DNA of 36,949 bases from assembly GCA_045600845.1 (NCBI GenBank), contig JAZRYR010000038.1:1-36949 (forward strand). Direction: 5' to 3'. Position 1 is the first letter of the stretch, and each line of letters starts with the position of its first letter. The position numbers and the translations under genes were made by a program. Shown here one piece after another: positions 8,014-14,858 of the stretch. Below the pieces are notes generated by a model, which had not been told where the DNA came from, did not search any database, and saw only the letters and a list, made by a program, of their open reading frames with translations. Origin of the DNA: RGIG5612 sp045600845. Lineage in GTDB: Bacteria > Bacillota > Clostridia > Lachnospirales > Lachnospiraceae.

Positions 8014-8794
8014 AAATCATTCCGATCATCTTATTGGAAAGACCGATTGGTAATATTTTCATAATCACGCAGAAGGCTTTATAGGAAAAGCCGATGGCAT
8101 ACAAAGGCTTCACTTTTTTCTTTAAAGCGATTTTGGCAATATATGCAGCTGCTACCGCCGGCTTCATGCCGCCTCTTTCGTCCTTTTCCATTACAGCTAC
8201 GCTTCGGCTGATTCTTCCACCATATTCCGCATCACCCTCCAGGGTTTTCTTTCTGGCATCGGTGAAGCCGGAGGAAATATCGCCTGGCTGGATGGCACAC
8301 ATGGTAATGCCGTAAGGTGCCACTTCATTTGCTACTGCACAAGTGTATGCATTAATGGCCGCTTTGCTGGCGGAATAAAAAGTCTGGAAAGGAATTGGAA
8401 TCGGTGCAGCAACACTGCTGATATTTACGATTCTTCCGCATCCTGCTTCTCTCATAGGAGCCAGGACGGCTTTCGTGACATTTACCATTCCGAAAAAGTT
8501 TACATCCAGCTGGCGCTTGGCATCCGCCAGCTCAGTAAATTCTGCGGCACCGCTGATGCCAAAGCCGGCACAATTTACCAGAATGTCTATTTTCCCTTCT
8601 TCTGCCAGAACCTGTTTTACTGCAGCCTGTACCGCTGCTTCATCCGTAACATCGGTTGCAATGTGATGAAATGGAGAGTTCGGCACATCCCTGCGGCTCA
8701 GTTCATAAACATTACAGCCGGCATTCTTCAGACACAAAGCGACATTCAGACCGATACCGGAAGATCCTCCGGTAACAATAGCAATCTTTGACAT
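8003..8794 (-). CDS. Short-chain dehydrogenase/reductase, possible 3-keto sphingoid-base reductase
   Basis: This 263-residue classical SDR has TGGSSGIG at 8-15 (NADPH or NADH site), NCAG at 74-77, and the catalytic Ser126/127, Tyr140 and Lys144 (YSASK). The C-terminal stretch (YAIGFSYKAFCVIMKILPIG) is hydrophobic and may sit at the membrane. It follows a serine-palmitoyltransferase-like gene by 33 bases, so reduction of the 3-keto group of that enzyme's product is the simplest role. Other SDR substrates cannot be excluded. AAGGA precedes the ATG. Confidence 0.9.
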   Translation of the reverse strand: MSKIAIVTGGSSGIGLNVALCLKNAGCNVYELSRRDVPNSPFHHIATDVTDEAAVQAAVKQVLAEEGKIDILVNCAGFGISGAAEFTELADAKRQLDVNFFGMVNVTKAVLAPMREAGCGRIVNISSVAAPIPIPFQTFYSASKAAINAYTCAVANEVAPYGITMCAIQPGDISSGFTDARKKTLEGDAEYGGRISRSVAVMEKDERGGMKPAVAAAYIAKIALKKKVKPLYAIGFSYKAFCVIMKILPIGLSNKMIGMIYAK

Positions 8795-8827
8795 ATCTTT
8801 TCCTTCAAATTCAAAACAAAACTTTAA

Positions 8828-10036
8828 TTACATTAATTTTAACTGCTCTAAAGTTGCTGAATCATCCTGGTGCATTACTTTCGCGATAATATCTGCGGCC
8901 TCGTCAATCAGAGCGTCGGTATGGCTTGCCATCAGGGTCGTACGGAGCAGGCATTCACCCGGTGCACATGCCGGTGGCAGAACGGAATTTACATATACTC
9001 CCTCATCATACATCTCCTTTTGTTTCAAAAGTGTGTTTTCCGGAGAATAAGTGTAAATTGGAACGATCGGAGTCGGTGCTTCAATGATCGCTACATCTCT
9101 TTCGATCAGGTCTTTACGGAAGCGAGCTGCATTTGCCTGCAGTTTATCCGGTAATTCCGGATGGGCTTCCAGATATCTTAAAGCTGCAAGAGCAACTGCC
9201 GTCTGTGTCGGAGGAATGGAAGCTGCGAACATATACGGACGAGCGCTGTGACGAACATAATCCACAATCTCTGCATCAGCTACCATATATCCGCCAAGGC
9301 TGGCCAGTGATTTTGAGAAAGTTCCCATATAAATATCTACTTCGTTCTCTAATCCAAAATAGCTAGCGCTTCCTCTGCCACCTTCTCCTAAAACGCCTAA
9401 AGCATGGGCATCATCGACCATGACTCTTGCGCCATATTTCTTAGCTAAGGTAGTTATTTCCGGAAGTTTTGCAATGTCACCGCCCATGCTGAATACGCCG
9501 TCGGTAACAATCAAAGCTCCGGCACCTTCTGGAACAGCCTGCAGCTGACGCTCTAAATCTTCCATGTCTGCATGTTTATAACGAAGCATCTTTCCATAGC
9601 TCAAACGACAAGCATCATAGATCGATGCGTGATCTTCTCTGTCTACAATCACATAATCATGACGGCCTACCAGGGAGGCAATAATTCCCAGATTACTCAT
9701 GAAGCCGGTAGGGAACGTGATGCAATCTTCCTTCCGTAAGAAAGTTTTTAATTCATTTTCCAGTTCATAATGCATCTGCAACGTTCCATTGAGGAAACGG
9801 GAGCCAGAGCATCCGGTACCATATTTTTCAATGGTTTTTACGCCAGCTTCTATAATTTCAGGCTCTACAGTAAGTCCAAGATAGTTGTTTGAACCTAACA
9901 TAATACGGCGTTTGCCTTCCATAACAACTTCCACATCCTGACGGCTTTCCAAAGCGCGGAAATAAGGATAAATATCTGCCTCTCTTAATTTGTCCTGAAG
10001 TTGCGGTTCATAACATTTTTCAAAAATATCTTTCAT
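8828..10036 (-). CDS. Alpha-oxoamine synthase, serine palmitoyltransferase-like
   Basis: This 402-residue PLP fold-type I enzyme belongs to the family of 2-amino-3-ketobutyrate CoA ligase, BioF, ALA synthase and serine palmitoyltransferase. It would condense an amino acid with an acyl thioester, releasing CO2. Landmarks are GSNNYLGLT (48-56), GSRFLNGTL (78-86), the ring-stacking H136, D208 and H211, and the PLP lysine K242 in TFSKSLAS. The N-terminal PYFRALES and C-terminal PPACAPGECLLRTTLMASHT recall Bacteroidetes-type serine palmitoyltransferases more than BioF or KBL, and no biotin or threonine-degradation genes lie nearby. AAGGA precedes the ATG. It heads the operon. Confidence 0.9.
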   Translation of the reverse strand: MKDIFEKCYEPQLQDKLREADIYPYFRALESRQDVEVVMEGKRRIMLGSNNYLGLTVEPEIIEAGVKTIEKYGTGCSGSRFLNGTLQMHYELENELKTFLRKEDCITFPTGFMSNLGIIASLVGRHDYVIVDREDHASIYDACRLSYGKMLRYKHADMEDLERQLQAVPEGAGALIVTDGVFSMGGDIAKLPEITTLAKKYGARVMVDDAHALGVLGEGGRGSASYFGLENEVDIYMGTFSKSLASLGGYMVADAEIVDYVRHSARPYMFAASIPPTQTAVALAALRYLEAHPELPDKLQANAARFRKDLIERDVAIIEAPTPIVPIYTYSPENTLLKQKEMYDEGVYVNSVLPPACAPGECLLRTTLMASHTDALIDEAADIIAKVMHQDDSATLEQLKLM

Positions 10037-10129
10037 TTTGATTTCCTTCTTTCTTTTTCTATCTGTCTTTATCTGCGGATGTCCATAGCGTAGGTAAAGA
10101 AAGCCGGTACCTGGATTTTTCTCCCGATA

Positions 10130-10139
10130 CTGACGTCAG
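10130..10139. promoter_or_regulatory. Palindrome in the leader of the oxoamine-synthase operon
   Basis: CTGACGTCAG is a perfect 10-bp palindrome about 30 bases downstream of the -10 element, in a leader of roughly 125 bases. It could be an operator; no regulator is identified. Confidence 0.3.
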
Positions 10140-10167
10140 GATATAGTAAGGCGACTTTAACTTAGTT

Positions 10168-10196
10168 ATTATACATTTTATTCATTTTTGCGTCAA
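10168..10196 (-). promoter_or_regulatory. Promoter of the oxoamine synthase-SDR-cdaA-cdaR-galE operon
   Basis: On the minus strand TTGACG (10191-10196), a 17-base spacer and a perfect TATAAT (10168-10173) form a near-consensus housekeeping promoter. No terminator or clear second promoter was seen between here and galE. Confidence 0.85.
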
Positions 10197-10212
10197 CCAA
10201 AGGAAAATGAAG

Positions 10213-10234
10213 AAGGGAGCCTTTCGGCTCCCTT
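10213..10234 (-). terminator. Terminator after the macrodomain gene
   Basis: AAGGGAGCC (10213-10221), loop TTTC, GGCTCCCTT (10226-10234). On the minus strand it is followed by the pyrimidine-rich CTTCATTTTCC, and it lies just past the stop at 10241. Confidence 0.75.
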
Positions 10235-10240
10235 TTACTC

Positions 10241-10750
10241 TTACTCAAAATACTGTGAATACTTTGCTTTTGCGATTCCTAAAACTTTGGCATCCGTAAT
10301 GGTCAGATAGAATTCCAATTTCTCATTGGCATCCGCTCCCTTCTTGATTTCCTCAACGGCAATATCCAAAGCCTCTTCCTTAGGATAGCCATAGGCTCCG
10401 GCAGAAATTACCGGAAAAGCAACGGACCGGCATCCATGAGTTACTGCCAACTCTACGGCTTTCTGGTAGCAGCTTCTTAAGAGCCTTTCTTCATCCGATT
10501 TTCCATCTTTATAAATCGGGCCTACCGCATGGATAATATAGATGGCATCCATATCATAACCCCAGGTTACCATGCACTCACCGGTCGGGCATCCGCCGAT
10601 TTCCGCGCAAGCCTTGTCCAGATCTGGGCCAGCTGCTGCATGAATCGCTCCGTCAACACCGCCGCCACCATTCAGCTCTTTGTTTGCTGCGTTAACGACT
10701 GCGTCGACTTCCATTTCTGTTATATCTTCACTCACAATGTAAAAAGCCAT
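10241..10750 (-). CDS. Macrodomain ADP-ribose-binding protein
   Basis: This single macrodomain of about 169 residues belongs to the group that binds ADP-ribose and often removes O-acetyl or ADP-ribosyl groups. It shows VDAVVNAANKELNGGGGVDGAIH (adenine and distal-ribose loop) and PVISAGAYGYPKEEA (phosphate loop). The start is the ATG at 10750, because AAGGAG lies 6 bases upstream; an in-frame ATG at 10768 lacks a site. The gene overlaps the stop region of the DUF4430 lipoprotein gene, so the two share a transcript. Confidence 0.93.
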   Translation of the reverse strand: MAFYIVSEDITEMEVDAVVNAANKELNGGGGVDGAIHAAAGPDLDKACAEIGGCPTGECMVTWGYDMDAIYIIHAVGPIYKDGKSDEERLLRSCYQKAVELAVTHGCRSVAFPVISAGAYGYPKEEALDIAVEEIKKGADANEKLEFYLTITDAKVLGIAKAKYSQYFE

Positions 10751-10761
10751 TTTTTCTCCTT

Positions 10762-11211
10762 CTACCAATCGTAGCCTAATGTATAAACATATTCGTAAAC
10801 AGCGCCATCTTTCAGTTCGATCATGTCAGCACCAACCTGTGCAGATTCACCGTCTACAAACAACTGCCACCATAATTGCTGGCTGTCATCGTTTGGAACG
10901 CCACAGAATCCTTTTACAAAAATTCCATATTCCGAATCTTCCCAATCACAATCTTTATACTGTTTCAGGTAATCGCCAAACATTTCACCATCAAAGGTTG
11001 CATCTTCAACGATTTCAATATTCTGTCCAGCTTCTTTTGCCGTAATCTTAAAAGTAAAATGTTTTCCGTTTGCAGCGGTCGTTTCTACTGCTTCTGTTTT
11101 TTCTTTATCTCCACCGCCGATAGAAGATGCCCCACATGCAGTCATCATTCCTACCGCCAGAGCTGCTATTAAAAGCCCTGCCAAAATGGATACGATTTTT
11201 CTTTTTTTCAT
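10762..11211 (-). CDS. DUF4430-type lipoprotein
   Basis: The 149 residues begin with a lipoprotein signal (MKKRKIVSILAGLLIAALAV, lipobox MTAC with Cys26), a short Gly/Thr-rich linker and one DUF4430-like domain (about 50-149). The WWQLFVDGE segment and the closing YEYVYTLGYDW are typical. DUF4430 resembles the C-terminal domain of cobalamin carriers; in Clostridia such proteins are surface-exposed and the ligand here is unknown. AGGAGG precedes the ATG. Confidence 0.85.
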   Translation of the reverse strand: MKKRKIVSILAGLLIAALAVGMMTACGASSIGGGDKEKTEAVETTAANGKHFTFKITAKEAGQNIEIVEDATFDGEMFGDYLKQYKDCDWEDSEYGIFVKGFCGVPNDDSQQLWWQLFVDGESAQVGADMIELKDGAVYEYVYTLGYDW

Positions 11212-11353
11212 TATGTTGTCCTCCTATAGTACATACTGGCTATATGATAAGCCTATTCTTTTTTCGTGTATGTAAAAATTATTCATTGTTTTGGTAAGGA
11301 TATTGAATTTATATAAATTTCTTTCACCATTATCAAAATGTTATCCTTTTCGG

Positions 11354-12463
11354 TTATTTCTCCAGACAGATTTTTTTCAAGGTCCTATAGATATCTTCTG
11401 CTTCCGGAGGACAGCCTTCGACGAAAGATTCAAAGTCCTTGGTACAATTCCCGACTCCCAGCTGTCCCTTTCTTCCCCGATAGCCTTGTCCAATGCAGAT
11501 TTTTTCTTTCAGTTTATCCAGGAGTCCCTCCGCATCCAGCCGGTCCAGCGCATCCATGAGCATTCCGTAGCATGCGCTGCAGGAATCAATTTCTTCCACC
11601 CCATAACTGATTTCCAGAACCCGGTGGAATTTGGGCATGTCTTCACTGTTATTGCCTTCCAGAACGATGATCCGGGCATCTTCTATCTTCTTGTTTCCGA
11701 CTCCCAGCTCTGCTGCCAATTCTACATACGGCACCTCGCTGGTCGCATACCCCAGAATCTCGCAAACGTAAGAATCTGTCAGAACCGGGTCCAAAGCCGC
11801 CATCACACAGTTTTTCACTAGGGGGTGGCCCCCGTCCTCAAAGTCCGGGTCTCCGCAGATATGGTCGATAACAATAAAATCCTGTTTTAGGAAAGAGTTC
11901 AGATGGGCGATTGGATGGTGAAGACCTTTCTTATGGAACAATCTCTTTTCCGAATTCGGGATCAATCCCTTCATATTCTTCAAAGCGCAGGTGATTTTTG
12001 TCTGGCAATGACCTTTCAGCACCGGAACATTGATCAGGAAATCCACATTCTTCACGCAGTCGCAGATTCGGATTTTCATGCCGTTACAATCTTTTTCCGT
12101 CGCAGAATCCTTCTGTGTATCCACGATTTTCACATCATAGTGCTCTGCCAAGGCATTATATCCACAATATTCAAAAGCATCGGAGGTTTTGTCCCCAATC
12201 CAGGAACCTTCTAGAATGGTGATGCTTTCCGTAAAATCTTTACAGTTCTCCTGCAGATACTCGATAATTCCCGCGACCACTTCCGGATGCGTAGTGGCAC
12301 CAAACTCCGCCGGTGTCGGCGACACCAGATTCGGCTTAATTCCGATACGGAGCTTCTTTTTCCGGTCCGCAAGAATTCCATCCAGACCCGAAGCCGCAAG
12401 CAGTCGCTTGGTCATGTCCTTATAATCTGTCCCATATATTTTTAAAATTTCGTCTCTGTTCAT
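11354..12463 (-). CDS. DUF362 domain protein
   Basis: This protein of about 369 residues belongs to the DUF362 family, whose biochemical role is mostly unknown; many members are linked to iron-sulfur proteins. Seen are IGIKPNLVSP near the N-terminus, VDFLINVPVLKGHCQTKITC in the middle, and cysteine-rich sections (SCSACYGM, GVGNC) that could bind a metal or cluster. The ATG at 12463 is chosen (weak GTAGAG upstream); a TTG at 12487 lacks a site. A repeat-rich noncoding stretch lies upstream. Confidence 0.85.
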   Translation of the reverse strand: MNRDEILKIYGTDYKDMTKRLLAASGLDGILADRKKKLRIGIKPNLVSPTPAEFGATTHPEVVAGIIEYLQENCKDFTESITILEGSWIGDKTSDAFEYCGYNALAEHYDVKIVDTQKDSATEKDCNGMKIRICDCVKNVDFLINVPVLKGHCQTKITCALKNMKGLIPNSEKRLFHKKGLHHPIAHLNSFLKQDFIVIDHICGDPDFEDGGHPLVKNCVMAALDPVLTDSYVCEILGYATSEVPYVELAAELGVGNKKIEDARIIVLEGNNSEDMPKFHRVLEISYGVEEIDSCSACYGMLMDALDRLDAEGLLDKLKEKICIGQGYRGRKGQLGVGNCTKDFESFVEGCPPEAEDIYRTLKKICLEK

Positions 12464-12551
12464 TTTTTTCTCTACGATTTCTAACAATGGTAAAAATGCT
12501 CATAAATTTTGTTTCTGTTCCGAGGAACGCGGAAAACGACCTGATTTTTCC

Positions 12552-12631
12552 CATCTTTTTCGTTTTCGTTCCATGATGTGCTCATCTTTTTCGTTTTCGT
12601 TTCCCAATGTGCTTATCTTTTTCGTTTCTGT
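12552..12631. repeat. Three 31-bp phased direct repeats
   Basis: The core CATCTTTTTCGTTTTCGTT occurs at 12552-12570 and 12583-12601, and a diverged copy at 12613-12631. Spacing is 31 and 30 bp, close to three helical turns. The linkers are related too (ATGTGCT ends the first two units). Confidence 0.8.
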
Positions 12632-12656
12632 GCTGAATTAGATGATTTTGTCCATT

Positions 12657-12752
12657 TTTCAGAACGAAAACGAAAATCTTAAGCTTTTCTAGGCATTTTT
12701 TCTATCTGCACATGAATTTCAGAACGAAAACGAAAATTTTGAGCTTTTCTAG
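12657..12752. repeat. Two 60-bp direct repeats carrying the inverted core
   Basis: CAGAACGAAAACGAAAAT occurs at 12660-12677 and 12720-12737, each followed by a shared AGCTTTTCTAGG. AACGAAAACGAAAA is the reverse complement of the core of the neighbouring 31-bp repeats, so the two groups face each other. Together with that array this is all that the 12488-12790 gap holds. Confidence 0.8.
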
Positions 12753-12790
12753 GATGCATTGCATTACAACACGATATCACACTTATTTTC

Positions 12791-12819
12791 AAAAAGAAAG
12801 GCAGCTTCCTCAGCTGCCT
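12791..12819 (-). terminator. Terminator of nrdG
   Basis: AGGCAGCT (12799-12806), a 5-base loop, AGCTGCCT (12812-12819), then TTTCTTTTTG on the minus strand. The nrdG stop codon lies inside the stem. Confidence 0.85.
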
Positions 12820-13364
12820 AAAATAGTTACGATGTTTCCGCTTCTGCGATATTCATTCATGTCAATCAATCTTTGATTCTCGCTGCCCCGGAATTTCAGC
12901 ATCAGGTTTTTCTTCTCCTGAATGAACGGGCCATCAATCAACACATCGATGTAGGAAAGCAGTTCATCGGTATATTCCGTATGTTTCTTTCCGCCCGGGA
13001 GTAAATCGTCCAATAAGTATCCGGTAAAAGCCCAGACATTTTTGCTTGGATGTTCTGCGCCGCTATAATCGGCAACATTCGGGAATCGTTTCTTAAATTC
13101 TCTCATGAACGGAACCAGCGCTTCCTGATTTTCCTCTTCAAAAGGATCACCGCCTAAAAGAGTAAGTCCATGAACATAGCTTGGAATCATGCTGTCCAGA
13201 ATCTCCTCCCAGACTTTTTCATCAAAAGGCTTGCCAAAATCAAAGTTCCAGGTCTCCGGTTGGAAGCATCCTTCACAATGATTTCTGCAACCGGAAACAA
13301 ACAGTGTCGTTCTTACACCAGTTCCGTTTGCAATATCGCAGGTTTTGATTTCCGAATAGTTCAT
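12810..13364 (-). CDS. nrdG: Anaerobic ribonucleotide reductase activating enzyme
   Basis: This radical-SAM protein of about 184 residues places the glycyl radical on NrdD. The cluster motif C-x3-C-x2-C is seen in SGCRNHCEGCFQPETW, and LLGGDPFEE follows for SAM binding. The start is the ATG at 13364 with AGAGGGACT upstream, matching the usual N-terminus MNYSEIKTCDIANG; longer frames lack support. Unusually it is separated from nrdD by an aminopeptidase gene on the same strand. Confidence 0.95.
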   Translation of the reverse strand: MNYSEIKTCDIANGTGVRTTLFVSGCRNHCEGCFQPETWNFDFGKPFDEKVWEEILDSMIPSYVHGLTLLGGDPFEEENQEALVPFMREFKKRFPNVADYSGAEHPSKNVWAFTGYLLDDLLPGGKKHTEYTDELLSYIDVLIDGPFIQEKKNLMLKFRGSENQRLIDMNEYRRSGNIVTILGS

Positions 13365-13492
13365 AGTCCCTCTGTCCCTTATTATTATGTCCCGGAAAAA
13401 TAAAGCTTTTTCAGCAGGTTTTAATAACATACTAGAAAAAGCCTTAAAAATCAAGAATTTTTATTGATACATGGCATTGTGCCCACTTTTTC

Positions 13493-13509
13493 TATACAAA
13501 AATTGTATA
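13493..13509 (-). terminator. Weak AT-rich hairpin after the aminopeptidase gene
   Basis: TATACAA and TTGTATA are separated by AAA, directly after the aminopeptidase stop. There is no GC in the core and only a short run of A on the sense side, so this is at best a weak terminator. Confidence 0.3.
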
Positions 13510-13515
13510 TTTAAT

Positions 13516-14775
13516 CTATTGGCAGAAAAGCAGTTTCGTCAGTTTCATCAATTGCTCCGCATCGCCACAGCCACAGGTTTCCCAGGAAGAATGCATCGCC
13601 AGCTGGGCAACACCGATGTCCGCCGTCGGCACCGGCACCTGATTACCAGAGATGTTTCCTAAAGTCGAACCCCCCGGAACATCCGACCGATTGGTGAATA
13701 CCTGAATGGCTACGCCGGCTTTTTCTGCCAGTAATTTCACCTGAGCTGCGGTATAACCGTCCGTCGTATATTTCTGGTTTGCGCTGAATTTCAGGACAAC
13801 ACCGCCACCTAATACCGGCTGATTCACAGGATCACATTTTTCCGGATAGTTCGGATGGATTCCATGGGCATTATCGGCTGAAAGCATGAAGGAGGCTGCC
13901 ACATCTTTTGTATAGGCATTGTTGCCTTCATGAAGGGCTTCCGAAATTCTGGTAAGTACGTCTTTTAAGAAAGTAGATGCCGCACCTTGCTTGGTGGAAG
14001 AGCCTACTTCTTCATTATCATAAACTACATGGACGGCCGTTTTGCTTTCCGGTTCTGCTGCCAGAAATCCTCTTATAGAAGCGTAAGCACACATACAATC
14101 GTCAATTCTAGGGCCGGACATAAATTCCCCGCCCCAAAAAGAAAACGGCTGTCTGTTGTAAACAAATAGGTCGGAGGAAAGGACCTGTTCTTTTTCCACC
14201 CCGGCTTTTTTTGCTATTTTTTCCATAAAATCTTCTGCATCTGCTCTTCCATAGAGTGGCAGCAAATCCTTCTGAACATTGTATTTATAACCGTTATTCA
14301 CTTCCCGGTTCATATGAATAGCCAGGTTCGGAATTACCAGCATGTCCTCTTCCATGTCCAACAACAAATTTTTCAGTTCTCCCTCGACCTTCACGGTAAG
14401 TCGACCGGCAACGGAAAGAGGTTTATCAAACCAAGTGGAAAGAATGGCACCGCCATAAGCTTCCACATTCAGACGGATATATTTTCCATCCTTCATTTCT
14501 GGATTTTCTTTTATTTTCAGACATGGCGAATCGCAATGGGAAGCCGTGATGGTGTAGCCTTTCCATTCTCCTTTTGGAATCCGGAAGGCGATGATTGCCG
14601 AATCGTTCCGGATAACAAAGTATTTTCCGCCAGCCTGCAACTCCCAATCTTCCGTTTCCAGCAACGGACAGAAGCCAGCTTCTTCCAGCATCTCTTTCTG
14701 TCCTGCAATCACATGAAAGCAGGTCGGATACTTTTCTATGAATTGTGCAGTATCCTGATCAAATTTTGTTTTCAT
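13516..14775 (-). CDS. M18 family metalloaminopeptidase
   Basis: This cytosolic two-zinc aminopeptidase of about 419 residues belongs to the aspartyl/lysyl aminopeptidase (M18, ApeB/LapIV) family. Likely metal ligands are seen in TASHCDSP (His80), GPRIDD, DNEEVGS (the Glu pair), LSADNAHG and the C-terminal MHSSWETCG. AGGAGG lies 6 bases before the ATG at 14775; an upstream in-frame ATG would run through the nrdD terminator and is rejected. It lies between nrdG and nrdD without an obvious functional link. Confidence 0.93.
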   Translation of the reverse strand: MKTKFDQDTAQFIEKYPTCFHVIAGQKEMLEEAGFCPLLETEDWELQAGGKYFVIRNDSAIIAFRIPKGEWKGYTITASHCDSPCLKIKENPEMKDGKYIRLNVEAYGGAILSTWFDKPLSVAGRLTVKVEGELKNLLLDMEEDMLVIPNLAIHMNREVNNGYKYNVQKDLLPLYGRADAEDFMEKIAKKAGVEKEQVLSSDLFVYNRQPFSFWGGEFMSGPRIDDCMCAYASIRGFLAAEPESKTAVHVVYDNEEVGSSTKQGAASTFLKDVLTRISEALHEGNNAYTKDVAASFMLSADNAHGIHPNYPEKCDPVNQPVLGGGVVLKFSANQKYTTDGYTAAQVKLLAEKAGVAIQVFTNRSDVPGGSTLGNISGNQVPVPTADIGVAQLAMHSSWETCGCGDAEQLMKLTKLLFCQ

Positions 14776-14792
14776 AAGATTCCTCCTGAATG

Positions 14793-14827
14793 TTAAAAGA
14801 TGCGTGGGAAACCCATGCATCTTTTAA
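14793..14827 (-). terminator. Terminator after nrdD
   Basis: A 16-bp stem runs from 14793-14808 to 14812-14827 with a 3-base loop. Read on the minus strand it ends in GCATCTTTTAACATT, a short U run. It probably separates nrdD from the aminopeptidase gene. Confidence 0.7.
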
Positions 14828-14858
14828 ATTATCATGAAAAAGAAAGTATCTTGACCTT

